In this document: positions 52,740 through 61,217 of the stretch, in pieces
How positions within the stretch are numbered: the first letter of the stretch is position 1
How the letters are laid out: every line of letters starts with the position of its first letter
Origin: Bradyrhizobium guangxiense
GTDB taxonomy: Bacteria > Pseudomonadota > Alphaproteobacteria > Rhizobiales > Xanthobacteraceae
Assembly: GCF_004114915.1 (NCBI RefSeq)
Contig: NZ_CP022219.1
Span: 2,820,501 to 2,884,500, forward strand
Reading direction: 5' to 3'
Length of the DNA: 64,000 nt
The notes under the pieces: generated by a model
Databases searched by the model: none
Told to the model about the DNA's origin: nothing
What the model saw: the letters and a program-made list of their open reading frames with translations, nothing else
Translations under genes and position numbers: made by a program

Positions 52740-53204
52740 TCATGCCGAGATGTTGCGCAATGGCGCGCGGCTCAGATCGTTGCCGGCGGCAATCGCCTTG
52801 CGCAGAAGCCGCATCAACTCCTCGCCTTCCTTCGCGCTGAGGCCGCGCAGCATGACGCGCTGGGCCGATTCCACCGCCGGGGTGATCTTGCGCAGCGTGC
52901 GCCTGCCCTCGTCGGTGATCTCGAGCTCGCGGGCGCGGCGGTCGCGACTGGAGGCGCGGCGCTCGGCAAGACCCTTCTGCACCAGGCGATCGACCACGCC
53001 GGTGATGGTGGTGCGGTCATAGGCGATCAATCCCGCGAGCGTCACCTGGTCGAGCCCCGGATTGGCCTTGATGGTCGCGAGCGCGGCGTATTGCACCGGC
53101 GTGAGGTCGAAGCCGGCATCGCCGACCTCAGCCAGGAACACCGCGACCGCGATCTGCTGGAATCGGCGCGCCAGATGTCCGGGCATATCGTTGTTGTCTT
53201 TCAC
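52740..53204 (-). CDS. MarR-family regulator (MobR-like)
   Basis: A 154-residue MarR regulator. The winged helix is VTLAGLIAYDRTTITGVVDRLVQKGLAERRASSRDRRARELEIT, with helices for dimerisation on both sides. The GTG at 53204 has GGAG 6 bases upstream. It is divergent from mobA. In Comamonas testosteroni the MarR-type MobR represses mobA until 3-hydroxybenzoate binds, so the same role is inferred here. Confidence 0.87.
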   Translation of the reverse strand: MKDNNDMPGHLARRFQQIAVAVFLAEVGDAGFDLTPVQYAALATIKANPGLDQVTLAGLIAYDRTTITGVVDRLVQKGLAERRASSRDRRARELEITDEGRRTLRKITPAVESAQRVMLRGLSAKEGEELMRLLRKAIAAGNDLSRAPLRNISA

Positions 53205-53240
53205 CGAATTCTCCGTCTGCGACAGGGAGGGGGCGGATCG

Positions 53241-53269
53241 TTGACAAGTATACTGATAGTCAGCATACT
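53241..53269 (+). promoter_or_regulatory. mobA promoter with overlapping operator
   Basis: TTGACA at 53241-53246, 17 bases, CATACT at 53264-53269 fits a sigma-70 promoter. A 23-base inverted repeat (AGTATACTGA, TAG, TCAGCATACT; one mismatch) at 53247-53269 fills the space between the boxes and covers the -10. A repressor there would block the polymerase. It lies 52 bases before the mobA ATG. Confidence 0.78.
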
Positions 53270-53320
53270 GAGCAATATCCAAGACAAGATCCAAGACAAC
53301 ATCAGGCGGGAGAGAGGCTC

Positions 53321-55243
53321 ATGCAATTCCACCTCAATGGATTCCAGCCGGGCGATCCTGAGATTGCCGACCCTGCCGAGCGCGTTCAGGCCTCGGGCGC
53401 CATGGGTGCCGTGCCCGACGAGGTCGATGTCCTCATCGTCGGCTGCGGCCCTGCGGGCCTGACGCTAGCGGCTCAACTCGCGCAATTCCCCGATATTAAG
53501 ACCTGCATCGTCGAGCAGAAGGCGGACCGCCTGCTGGTGGGGCAGGCCGACGGCATCGCCTGCCGCACGATGGAGATGTTTCATGCCTATGGCTTCAGCG
53601 AGCGCGTGCTGAAGGAGGCCTATTGGGTCAACGAGACGACGTTCTGGAAGCCGGACGAGCGGCAGCCCGAGACCATCATCCGCAGCGGCCGGGTGCAGGA
53701 CGTCGAGGACGGGCTGTCGGAATTCCCGCACGTCATCCTCAACCAGGCGCGCATCCATGACGGTTTTCTCGACATCATGCGCAAATCGCCGGCCAAGCTC
53801 GAACCCCATTACAGCCGGCGCCTGGTCGACCTCGAGGTCGATCCGGCCGCAGGGCCCGCCGACCATGCCGTGACCGTGCGGCTCGAACGCGTCGACGCCG
53901 CCAACGAGGGCAAGGTCGAGGTGGTCAAGGCGCGCTACGTGGTCGGCTGCGATGGCGCGCGCAGCACGGTGCGCAAGTCGATCGGGCGCGAGCTGCACGG
54001 CGATTCCGCCAATCACGCCTGGGGCGTGATGGACGTGCTGGCGGTGACGAATTTTCCGGACATCCGATTCAAGTCGCTGATCCAATCGGCGAAGGACGGC
54101 AGCCTGCTGATCATTCCGCGCGAAGGCGGCTACATGGTCCGCATCTATGTCGAGCTCGCCAAGCTCGAGGTCGGCGAGCGCGTTGCCAACCGCAACATCA
54201 CCGCCGACGACGTGATCACGAAAGCGCAGCGGATTCTGAAGCCGCATACGCTCGAGGTGAAGGAGATCGCCTGGTGGTCGGTCTACGAGATCGGCCAGCG
54301 TCTCACCGACAAATTCGATGATGTGCCGGAGACTGCGGTCGCAACGCGCCTGCCGCGCATCTTCATCGCCGGCGATGCCTGCCACACCCACAGCCCAAAG
54401 GCGGGGCAGGGCATGAACGTCTCGATGCAGGACGCCTTCAATCTTGGCTGGAAGCTCGCCGCGGTGCTGCGGAAGCAGTGCGCCCCACAGCTGCTGCATT
54501 CCTATTCGGCGGAGCGCCAGGCGGTCGCGAAAGAGCTGATCGATTTCGACCGCGAATGGGCGGGAATTCTCGCCTCCGCCGCCAAGGCCGGCGGCGCCGA
54601 TGCCGCCAGGACGCAGGACTATTTCGTCCGGCACGGCCGCTACACCGCGGGCACGGCGACGCATTACGGGCCGTCAGCCCTCACCGGCGCGACATCGCAT
54701 CAGCACCTCGCGCAGGGCCTCGTCATCGGCAAGCGCTTCCACTCCGCTCCGGTGATCCGGCTGGCGGACGCAAAGCCGGTCCATCTCGGTCATGCCGCAC
54801 AGGCTGACGGTCGCTTCCGCATCTACGCGTTTTCGCCCGCGGAGAATCCCGCAACGCCGGGATCGGCCATTCGTGTCTTGTGCAACTTTCTCGCGGAGTC
54901 CACGAAATCTCCGATCCGGCGATACACGCGAACAGGCTCCGATATCGACGGCGTGATCGATCTGCGTGCGGTGTTTCAACAGGATCATCGCGAGCTCGAC
55001 ATTGCGGCTATGCCGCCGCTGCTGCTGCCGAGCAAAGGCCGTTATGGCTTTCTCGATTACGAAAAGATGTTCTGTCCGGACCTCAAGAGCGGCCATGACG
55101 TGTTCGCAATGCGGGGCATCGATCGGAAGCCCGGCTGCATGGTCGTGGTGCGGCCCGACCAGTATGTCGCGACCGTGCTGCCGCTCGATGACTTTGCCGG
55201 GCTCGCCGCGTATTTCGACGCATTCATGCTGCCGGTCAATTGA
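53321..55243 (+). CDS. mobA: 3-hydroxybenzoate 4-monooxygenase
   Basis: FAD- and NADPH-dependent hydroxylase that should convert 3-hydroxybenzoate to protocatechuate. The 640-residue protein has the FAD loop VLIVGCGPAGLTLAAQLA at residues 37-54, YVVGCDGARSTVRK near 210, the second FAD motif FIAGDACHTHSPKAGQGMN, and a thioredoxin-like C-terminal domain as in phenol hydroxylases. The opening MQFHLNGFQPGDP and many segments match Comamonas MobA from memory. The divergent MarR gene supports the call. A related phenol hydroxylase is the alternative. Confidence 0.88.
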   Translation: MQFHLNGFQPGDPEIADPAERVQASGAMGAVPDEVDVLIVGCGPAGLTLAAQLAQFPDIKTCIVEQKADRLLVGQADGIACRTMEMFHAYGFSERVLKEAYWVNETTFWKPDERQPETIIRSGRVQDVEDGLSEFPHVILNQARIHDGFLDIMRKSPAKLEPHYSRRLVDLEVDPAAGPADHAVTVRLERVDAANEGKVEVVKARYVVGCDGARSTVRKSIGRELHGDSANHAWGVMDVLAVTNFPDIRFKSLIQSAKDGSLLIIPREGGYMVRIYVELAKLEVGERVANRNITADDVITKAQRILKPHTLEVKEIAWWSVYEIGQRLTDKFDDVPETAVATRLPRIFIAGDACHTHSPKAGQGMNVSMQDAFNLGWKLAAVLRKQCAPQLLHSYSAERQAVAKELIDFDREWAGILASAAKAGGADAARTQDYFVRHGRYTAGTATHYGPSALTGATSHQHLAQGLVIGKRFHSAPVIRLADAKPVHLGHAAQADGRFRIYAFSPAENPATPGSAIRVLCNFLAESTKSPIRRYTRTGSDIDGVIDLRAVFQQDHRELDIAAMPPLLLPSKGRYGFLDYEKMFCPDLKSGHDVFAMRGIDRKPGCMVVVRPDQYVATVLPLDDFAGLAAYFDAFMLPVN

Positions 55244-55398
55244 CGGTCCGGCAGCGCCGCTTACGCGTTGTGCCGATGAACGGCGGATGAATATCGAACC
55301 GCGCGCGGCTTGCGTTTCGATCTTTCGATCCACGGCACCCCCGTGCACGGAACGGGCGTTCCGTTCGCGCGTTCCGACTCGAAAGAGGAGGACATGCC

Positions 55399-56388
55399 AT
55401 GAAATTCAAGAGTGTTTTGCTTGCCGCATTGCTGCTCGCGCCAACGGCCGCACTGGCCGCGCCGGGCATCGTCACGGTCTCGACCGGCTTGCGGGCCGGC
55501 CCGGGCGTGGGCTTCCCCCTGGTCGATCGCATCCCCGAGGGAGCCCGCGTCAATATCCACGGCTGCCTGCGCGGTAATGCCTGGTGCGACGTCAGCTTCT
55601 CCGACGATCGCGGCTGGGTATCGTCGCAATATCTCGAATACCTCTATCGCAACCACTACGTCTATCTGCCGGACTATGTCGACGAGATCGATGTGCCCGT
55701 CGTTCCCTTCGTGCTGACCTCGTACTGGTCGAGCTATTATACGGCACGTCCCTGGTACCACCGCCACGCCTACTGGAATAGTTACTGGACTTCGCACCAG
55801 AGCATCGCGACGCGAATGACGATTGACCCGCGTGCAGCCCGTATCGGTCGCGCGGCGACGCGCGATGCGGCGGTTGCCTTGGAACGGGAGGGAGTGCGGG
55901 GCAAGGGTGCCGCTGCGATCTCCGGACGTAGCGCCGCGACCCCGCGGCCCGATGCCGCGATCGCAAAGCGCGACGCTGCCATCACAAGACGCGACGCTGC
56001 TGTTGCCGCCGACCGGACGCTTGCCGGCCGAAGCGAGCGCATCGCGCATGAGAGGACCAATGTGCAGAGCCGTAATCCGCGCGATGCGCAGGCGCGCATG
56101 ATGCACGAGCAGGCCGCGAGTCGCGCTGCGGTGCGTGCCCAGCCGATGACACGCGCGCATGAAGCACCGCGAGTGTCCGCCGCACCCGCCGCGCGGCCCA
56201 CGATGCCGCATGTCGCGCAGCCGAATGTGAGCCACGGTTCGCCGATGAATGCCCATGCGCAGATGCCGGCGCCCCGTGCCGCTGCGCCTGCAATGCCGCA
56301 CGGCGGTGGCGGCGCTCCGCAAATCAATGCCGCGCCGCGTGGCGGTGGTGCTCCGGCCGGCGGTCCCGGCGGCCACCAGAAGCACTGA
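55399..56388 (+). CDS. Secreted SH3-domain protein with disordered tail
   Basis: A 329-residue exported protein. After a signal peptide (MKFKSVLLAALLLAPTAALA) comes a bacterial SH3 domain (about 21-75) with STGLRAGPGVGFPLVDRIPEGARVNIHGCL and GWVSSQYL. A Tyr/Trp-rich stretch follows, then a long Arg/Ala-rich region with KRDAAI/RRDAAV repeats and an Ala/Pro/His end. The SH3 domain likely binds peptidoglycan or protein. AGGAGG precedes the ATG. Confidence 0.8.
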   Translation: MKFKSVLLAALLLAPTAALAAPGIVTVSTGLRAGPGVGFPLVDRIPEGARVNIHGCLRGNAWCDVSFSDDRGWVSSQYLEYLYRNHYVYLPDYVDEIDVPVVPFVLTSYWSSYYTARPWYHRHAYWNSYWTSHQSIATRMTIDPRAARIGRAATRDAAVALEREGVRGKGAAAISGRSAATPRPDAAIAKRDAAITRRDAAVAADRTLAGRSERIAHERTNVQSRNPRDAQARMMHEQAASRAAVRAQPMTRAHEAPRVSAAPAARPTMPHVAQPNVSHGSPMNAHAQMPAPRAAAPAMPHGGGGAPQINAAPRGGGAPAGGPGGHQKH

Positions 56389-56399
56389 CATTCTCAAGG

Positions 56400-56425
56400 A
56401 AAGCCCGGCCCTCGCGCCGGGCTTT
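56400..56425 (+). terminator. Rho-independent terminator
   Basis: AAAGCCCGGC and GCCGGGCTTT form a perfect 10-bp stem with a 6-base loop and a short T run. It is 11 bases after the SH3 protein gene. Confidence 0.85.
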
Positions 56426-56557
56426 CTGCGGGATTGGACCGGGTTCCCGGCGCGTACAATTTATGGAGGTTCTTCGCGGGCAGATTTCATCGATCGTAAC
56501 ATGTGTATCCAAAGATGCAGGCATCCACTCGGGGCAGCGGGGCACGGGAGGATGACG

Positions 56558-56836
56558 ATGAGACAGAGCCAGGCGGAGACGCGCCGCCAAAATGTCGCGA
56601 AGCGGTCGATGACCAAGGAGGCCAAGCAGCTAGCCGGCCTGATCGCCGGACTGCGCGAATCCCTCGAGAGCATCCACAAGGAACGGAGGAGTGCAAAGCT
56701 CACCGGCGCCGAGATGGGGATGCTCGACGAACGCCGCAACAATCTGCTGCTCACAATCGCGGCCCTCGACGACCGCCTCTCGGCGGTGCAGGGGCTGATC
56801 GATCTCGGCCGCCCCCACATCATCCGCGTGCATTAG
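56558..56836 (+). CDS. Small helical protein, 92 aa
   Basis: A charged, helical protein starting MRQSQAETRRQNVAKRSMTK. KQLAGLIAGLRESLESIHKERRSAKLTGAEMGMLDERRNNLLLTI suggests a coiled-coil hairpin. GGGAGG at 56546-56551 is 6 bases before the ATG at 56558. No family is recognised. Codon use matches the neighbours. Confidence 0.6.
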   Translation: MRQSQAETRRQNVAKRSMTKEAKQLAGLIAGLRESLESIHKERRSAKLTGAEMGMLDERRNNLLLTIAALDDRLSAVQGLIDLGRPHIIRVH

Positions 56837-57099
56837 CGGGCCTCGGATAGGGGAGGATCGGCTCCGTTGCAGATGCACGGGCCGGCTCCCGGCGGCCGAT
56901 CCAGCACGACATGAAGACGGCCCCGTGCCGTCGCGGGGCAAGCCTGCGACGGATGGAATTGCGTCCTAACGAGCACGCGCGAAGCCGAACGCGGCGCCAT
57001 GCCAGCGGACGGCACCAAATTGCCATGCTCCCGGCGAATTGCCGCCAAAGCCCGCTGCCACGAGGAGGCCGGGTGCAGGGCGACGCAAGGGGACGCGAA

Positions 57100-57279
57100 T
57101 TGGCCTACAAGATGGTCGCAGAACGCGACAACGAGAAGTATAGTTTCGCCCGCGAGAGCCGGCTGGTCATCGTGGCGAAGGCGAAGGTGTGGGCGAGCGA
57201 AGGGTGGCGGGTCGTCATCACCGACCAGGACGGCAAGGCCTACGCGCCGCCCGAATTCGATCAGCTGTTGGCGGCGTGA
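57100..57279 (+). CDS. Small conserved protein, 59 aa
   Basis: A short protein beginning (M)AYKMVAERDNEKYSFARESR and containing VVIVAKAKVWASEGWRVVITDQDGKAY-like strands that end PPEFDQLLAA. The TTG at 57100 is chosen because AAGGGGA at 57087-57093 lies 6 bases before it and because protein-like sequence begins there. It resembles short alphaproteobacterial hypotheticals; the function is unknown. Confidence 0.6.
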   Translation: MAYKMVAERDNEKYSFARESRLVIVAKAKVWASEGWRVVITDQDGKAYAPPEFDQLLAA

Positions 57280-57304
57280 CCGACGGGCGGAACGCGACAT
57301 CTGG

Positions 57305-57354
57305 ACGCGTTTTCTGTCCGCGAACCGGCTGTCCACTTCGTTCGGAAACGCTCT
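57305..57354. repeat. Intergenic repeat family B, short copy
   Basis: These 50 bases match 49479-49527 with about seven differences. Both begin ACGCGTTTTC and end AAACGCTCT. It lies in the 87-base gap between two small genes and may reach into the leader of the cytochrome gene. Confidence 0.75.
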
Positions 57355-57366
57355 GGGGGACGACAT

Positions 57367-57732
57367 TTGACATCGCTGTGGGGACTGGGGCGCGACCGGA
57401 TCGTGCCCTTGATTGGTCTTGCAGCCGCCGCCGTTCTGACGGCGACGGTCGCGGCCGCGCAAAATCTCGATGCCGGCAAGTCGCCTGCCAAGCTGTTTGC
57501 GGACGGCTGTGCGACCTGCCATCGCAGTCCGCGCGGCCTCGCCAAGGGCCACATCAGCCTGACACTGTCCTGGTTTCTGAAGGACCATTACGCCACCAGC
57601 TCCGACTCGGCCAAGGCGCTCGCCGCCTATCTGCAGTCGGTCGACGAGCCGCCGCCGCGCGATGCGGCCAAGCCCGCCAAGAAGCCCGCGCGATCCGCAC
57701 CGCGCCCGCCCAAGCCGACGCAGAGCCAATAG
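57367..57732 (+). CDS. Small exported c-type cytochrome-like protein
   Basis: A 121-residue protein with a hydrophobic leader (VPLIGLAAAAVLTATVAAAQ), one heme-binding CATCH in FADGCATCHRSPRGLA, and a Pro/Lys/Ala-rich end. The cytochrome domain is short, and a distal Met is not obvious, so the heme may be unusual or the protein may lack full function. The start is a TTG at 57367 just after a repeat element, which makes it uncertain. Confidence 0.65.
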   Translation: MTSLWGLGRDRIVPLIGLAAAAVLTATVAAAQNLDAGKSPAKLFADGCATCHRSPRGLAKGHISLTLSWFLKDHYATSSDSAKALAAYLQSVDEPPPRDAAKPAKKPARSAPRPPKPTQSQ

Positions 57733-57748
57733 GCCGCCCGGTTCTTCG

Positions 57749-58318
57749 CTAACCGCGCCGATGGGTCTGTGCGAGCAACCGTGCGTGCACGGCGCGTAGC
57801 TCGGCGCTCATGCGCGTCTGTCCGGTCGTGACATAGGAAAGCCAGGCGCCGTCGGCGGCGAGACGCACGATCTGCAGATCCGGTGTGCCGTCCGTCGACC
57901 GATGACGCTTCAGGCGCGCCTTGATCCACTCGTTCCAGAGCCGGCGCAGCGGCGGATCGGTGACGACCACCATGCTCAGCGCCGCCCATGGTGTCGCAAA
58001 GCCGAAGGTTCTGCCGGTGAACACGGCATTCACATAGGCTCGCGTGAAGCTGCCGCGTGGCTTCGGGTCAGCTTCGATGGCGGCGTCGATCTCGGCATCG
58101 ACGCGGCCGAGGAGGTCGGCAAACAGGCCCTCGATCAGCGCCTGCTTGCTGCCGAAATGGTGGAACAGCCCGCCCTTGGTGACGCCGGCCGCAGCGGCGA
58201 CCGCCCGCACGGTGACACCGGCGACGCCATGGTCCATCGCGATGGCCGCGGCGTGGTTGAGCAGGGCGCGCCGGACCTGCTCCGGCTGCTTGGCGCGGGT
58301 GTAGGCGCTCGCCGGCAT
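57749..58318 (-). CDS. TetR-family regulator of the SMR pump
   Basis: A 189-residue TetR regulator with the helix-turn-helix VTVRAVAAAAGVTKGGLFHHFGSKQALIEGLFADL. Its ATG overlaps the TGA of the SMR gene by one base, so both are on one transcript from the SMR promoter. A 12-bp palindrome lies 20 bases upstream of the SMR ATG and is its likely operator. Confidence 0.88.
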   Translation of the reverse strand: MPASAYTRAKQPEQVRRALLNHAAAIAMDHGVAGVTVRAVAAAAGVTKGGLFHHFGSKQALIEGLFADLLGRVDAEIDAAIEADPKPRGSFTRAYVNAVFTGRTFGFATPWAALSMVVVTDPPLRRLWNEWIKARLKRHRSTDGTPDLQIVRLAADGAWLSYVTTGQTRMSAELRAVHARLLAQTHRRG

Positions 58319-58662
58319 CAGTGCACCGTGGTCTGCGAGAACAGGTTGATGATCACGACGCCTGACACGATCAGCGCAATGCCGACGAAGGCCGCGGCAT
58401 CCAGCATCTGGCGGAACAGCACGAAGGAGACGGTGGCGGTCAGGATGATGCCGACCCCGCCCCAGATCGCATAGGCGATGCTCAAGGGGATGACGCGGAT
58501 CGCCACCGACAGCGCATAGAACGAGGCGACGTAGAACAGCACCATGGCCAGCGTCGGCCACGGGCGCGTGAATTGAGCGGATTGCTGCAGGAAGGCCGAC
58601 GCCGTGACCTCGAGAATGATGGCGAGGGCAAGCGCCGCGTAGGCATTGAAGGTGGAGGTCAT
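58318..58662 (-). CDS. SMR-family multidrug efflux transporter
   Basis: A 114-residue protein with four membrane helices. ALAIILEVTASAFLQQS carries the membrane-buried Glu in helix 1 that binds protons and drug, and IRVIPLSIAYAIWGGVGII is the conserved helix 3. It acts as a dimer. It is the first gene of a pair with the TetR regulator. EmrE-like cation export and Gdx-like guanidinium export are both possible. Confidence 0.9.
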   Translation of the reverse strand: MTSTFNAYAALALAIILEVTASAFLQQSAQFTRPWPTLAMVLFYVASFYALSVAIRVIPLSIAYAIWGGVGIILTATVSFVLFRQMLDAAAFVGIALIVSGVVIINLFSQTTVH

Positions 58663-58681
58663 GGTCAGCTCGGAAGAAAGA

Positions 58682-58693
58682 TACCGCGCGGTA
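58682..58693. promoter_or_regulatory. Palindromic operator upstream of the SMR gene
   Basis: TACCGCGCGGTA is a perfect 12-bp palindrome, flanked by ATACC/GGTAT pairs. It lies 20 bases before the SMR ATG, a good place for the TetR protein encoded in the same operon. Confidence 0.6.
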
Positions 58694-58842
58694 GGTATGT
58701 TTACTACGCGGCGCCCTCGCTTTGGCTGGAACTAGGTATCACATGTCGGTGACGAGCCTGCGACATTGGCGGGACGCGGCATGAAGCCGTCGCGTGATGA
58801 ATCGCGCGGGGGCTTCATGATTTCGTCGCGGCTCGACAGGCG

Positions 58843-59508
58843 TCAGCTGATACGCACGGAGAGTTCGACGTCGTCGGCGAAGGGCGTCGACATGTAGCCG
58901 CTGCCGGGCCTTCGTACGCGCGCCAGATAGTCCGGGCTGTCGTCGGCATTGTCGGCGACGATGATCGCACCCGGCCCGAGATGGCCTTCGAGCAGATCGA
59001 GGATATCCGGGTAGAGCGCCTTGGCACCATCGAGCAGCACGAGATCGATCGTATCGGGCAGATCGGCGCTGAGCGTCTTCAGCGCATCACCCTCACGGAT
59101 TTCGACGAGATCGATCAAGCCACCGGCGATGAGGTTTTCCCGCGCTCGCGCCGCCTTGGACGGCTCGAACTCGCTGGTGATGAGGCGGCCGCCGCCATTG
59201 TCATGCAAGCCTGCTGCAAGGTGCAGCGTCGAGATGCCGAACGAGGTGCCGAATTCGACGATCGTCCTCGCGCCGGAGCTGCGCGCGAGCATGTAGAGCA
59301 GTGCTCCGGTCTCGCGCGAGACTGCGAGCGGCGCATCCTTCAGGCGTCCGTAGAGGTCGCGGTAATCGGTCTTGCTCCGCATCATCCGAGCCCGGTCCAT
59401 ATCGGACAAATCGGCGACGGCGGCTCGCGTTGCACCGCTTGCCGCCTCGGCCTCGTCGAACAGGCGTTCCAGCAGCGGCGCAAGCGACGTGATGATTGGG
59501 TTGGTCAT
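58843..59508 (-). CDS. Class I O-methyltransferase (CCoAOMT/Rv0187-like)
   Basis: A 221-residue SAM-dependent methyltransferase. The SAM loop is IVEFGTSFGISTLHLAAGL, followed by LITSEFEPSKAARARENL, and IDLVLLDGAKALYPDIL with the metal-site Asp. GGAG 7 bases upstream sets the ATG at 59508. It is divergent from a TetR gene 96 bases away that probably controls it. Confidence 0.85.
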   Translation of the reverse strand: MTNPIITSLAPLLERLFDEAEAASGATRAAVADLSDMDRARMMRSKTDYRDLYGRLKDAPLAVSRETGALLYMLARSSGARTIVEFGTSFGISTLHLAAGLHDNGGGRLITSEFEPSKAARARENLIAGGLIDLVEIREGDALKTLSADLPDTIDLVLLDGAKALYPDILDLLEGHLGPGAIIVADNADDSPDYLARVRRPGSGYMSTPFADDVELSVRIS

Positions 59509-59560
59509 TCGAGGTCTCCAGAGGTGACGAAAAACGCGTGCTTGCGTGCGGCGTGAAATA

Positions 59561-59574
59561 CGACTAATTCGTCG
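59561..59574. promoter_or_regulatory. Possible operator between methyltransferase and tetR
   Basis: CGAC, six bases, GTCG is a short dyad in the 96-base divergent gap. Short arms keep confidence low. Confidence 0.3.
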
Positions 59575-59604
59575 CATTTCCTATTCGCATTCGCCGGGTG
59601 CGCC

Positions 59605-60237
59605 ATGGCCGATCGTCGAAGCCGCTCAGTTTCCTCACGAAAACAGCCGCAACAGGCCCGCTCGACCGGCCTGGTAGCGGCCATTCTCGATGCCGCTGTT
59701 CAGGTCCTGGCGAAGGAAGGCGCGCAACGTTTCACCACGGCGCGGGTGGCGGAGCGGGCCGGGGTGAGCGTCGGATCGCTCTATCAATATTTTCCCAACA
59801 AGGCGGCGATCCTGTTTCGTCTCCAGAGCGACGAGTGGCGGAGCACCAGCCAGCTCTTGCGTGACATCCTCGCGGACCGGGCGAAGCCGCCGCCGGCGCG
59901 GCTGCGCGCGCTGGTCCATGCCTTCATCCGCTCCGAGTGCGAGGAGGCCGCCATTCGCGTCGCGCTCAGCGATGCCGCGCCGCTCTATCGCGACGCGCCG
60001 GAGGCGCAGGACGCGCGGGCCGCCGGCGAGCAGATCATCGCCGGGTTTATGCAGGAAGCGCTGCCCAAGGCCTCCGATACGACGCGCGTGCTTGCCGGGG
60101 AGCTGATCAAGACGACGCTGAGCGAGGTCGGCAAGCGGTTTTCGGAGACGCCGCGCAGCGAGGCCGAGATCGTGCGTCATGCCGACGGGCTGGCCGACAT
60201 GTTCTGTGCTTATCTCGGGGAATTGGCACGACGCTGA
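59605..60237 (+). CDS. TetR-family regulator
   Basis: A 210-residue regulator with a basic start (MADRRSRSVSSRKQPQQARS) and the helix-turn-helix FTTARVAERAGVSVGSLYQYFPNKAAILFRL. The C-terminal part resembles the TetR_C_17-like group. It is divergent from the O-methyltransferase gene, its likely target. Confidence 0.88.
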   Translation: MADRRSRSVSSRKQPQQARSTGLVAAILDAAVQVLAKEGAQRFTTARVAERAGVSVGSLYQYFPNKAAILFRLQSDEWRSTSQLLRDILADRAKPPPARLRALVHAFIRSECEEAAIRVALSDAAPLYRDAPEAQDARAAGEQIIAGFMQEALPKASDTTRVLAGELIKTTLSEVGKRFSETPRSEAEIVRHADGLADMFCAYLGELARR

Positions 60238-60294
60238 CGCGTGAATCCGGGCTACTCTTGCATCGCCTGACGTTTGTCCGTACGGACCTCTCTG

Positions 60295-61113
60295 ATGCTC
60301 GTCATCTCCATTCAAAGCCAGGTCGTCCACGGCCATGTCGGCAACAGCGCGGCCGCCTATGCCATACAGGCGGAGGGCGTGAACGTTGCCGCGGTGCCGA
60401 CGACGCTGCTGTCCAACCATCCGCGCTATCCGACCCTGCGCGGACGGGTGCTGGAGACCGAGCTCGTCGCCGATCTCCTCAAGGGCGTCGAGGAGCGCGG
60501 GCTCGTCGACGAGGCGGCCGTGCTTGTGACCGGCTATCTCGGCTCGCCGGGCAATGCCGTCGTGATCGCCGATTTCGTCGAGCGGGCGCTGACGCGGAAT
60601 AGGAAGCTCGTCTATCTCTGCGATCCCGTGATCGGCGATGACGGCCGCGTCTATGTCGCCGACGGCATCTTGGACGTGGTGCGGCACAGGCTGCTGCCGG
60701 CCGCAAAGCTGACGACGCCGAACCGGTTCGAGCTCGAGCTGCTCTCAGGCCTCGCGATCGCGGATGCGCAGGGTCTGCGCGCGGCATGTGCGGCGCTGGC
60801 GGGGACGGGCCGCATCGACGTCGTCGCCACCGGTTGCACGCTCAACGATACGGCGGAAGGGCAGGTGGAGACGATCCTCTGCGCCGGCGGAGAGGGGTCG
60901 CGCTTTGCAACGCCGCGCCTGCCGATCCGCCCCTACGGCACCGGCGATCTCCTCACCGGCCTGATCGCAGCACATTTGGCCAAGGGCGCGGCGACCGAAG
61001 CAGCGGTGCGGCTTGCCGTCGAGACCATTTTTGCGGTGCTGGTGCGCACCCAGGAGGCCGGCGCGGCCGAGATGCGGCTCGTGCCGCTGCCGACGCCGGG
61101 ACTCGCTCCGTAA
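60295..61113 (+). CDS. pdxY: Pyridoxal kinase PdxY
   Basis: Phosphorylates pyridoxal (and related vitamers) with ATP in B6 salvage. The 272-residue protein has ISIQSQVVHGHVGNSAAAYAIQ at the start, VLVTGYLGS, DPVIGDDGRVYV, LTTPNRFELELLSG, and the late PYGTGDLLTGLIAAHL whose GTGD has the catalytic Asp. These are the signatures of PdxY, not of ThiD. It is followed by a repeat element. Confidence 0.92.
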   Translation: MLVISIQSQVVHGHVGNSAAAYAIQAEGVNVAAVPTTLLSNHPRYPTLRGRVLETELVADLLKGVEERGLVDEAAVLVTGYLGSPGNAVVIADFVERALTRNRKLVYLCDPVIGDDGRVYVADGILDVVRHRLLPAAKLTTPNRFELELLSGLAIADAQGLRAACAALAGTGRIDVVATGCTLNDTAEGQVETILCAGGEGSRFATPRLPIRPYGTGDLLTGLIAAHLAKGAATEAAVRLAVETIFAVLVRTQEAGAAEMRLVPLPTPGLAP

Positions 61114-61120
61114 GGTGTAG

Positions 61121-61217
61121 AGCGCGATGCGAATAGGACGATCGTCATCGCGCTTTGGGTTGTTGTTTAAGCATGATCTTCTCGGAAAACCGCTGCGCAC
61201 TTTTCCGGATCATGCTT
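61121..61217. repeat. Intergenic repeat family A, copy 2
   Basis: These 97 bases match 35741-35838, with the strongest identity from the AAAACCGCTGCGCAC segment to the end. The hairpin arms are the same. Its end overlaps the stop codon of the M15-type gene on the minus strand, as copy 1 does with the DUF1810 gene. Confidence 0.85.

Noticed and set aside
53465..54664. Minus-strand frame over mobA
   Set aside because: Repetitive His/Asp/Arg/Leu shadow composition, no motif.
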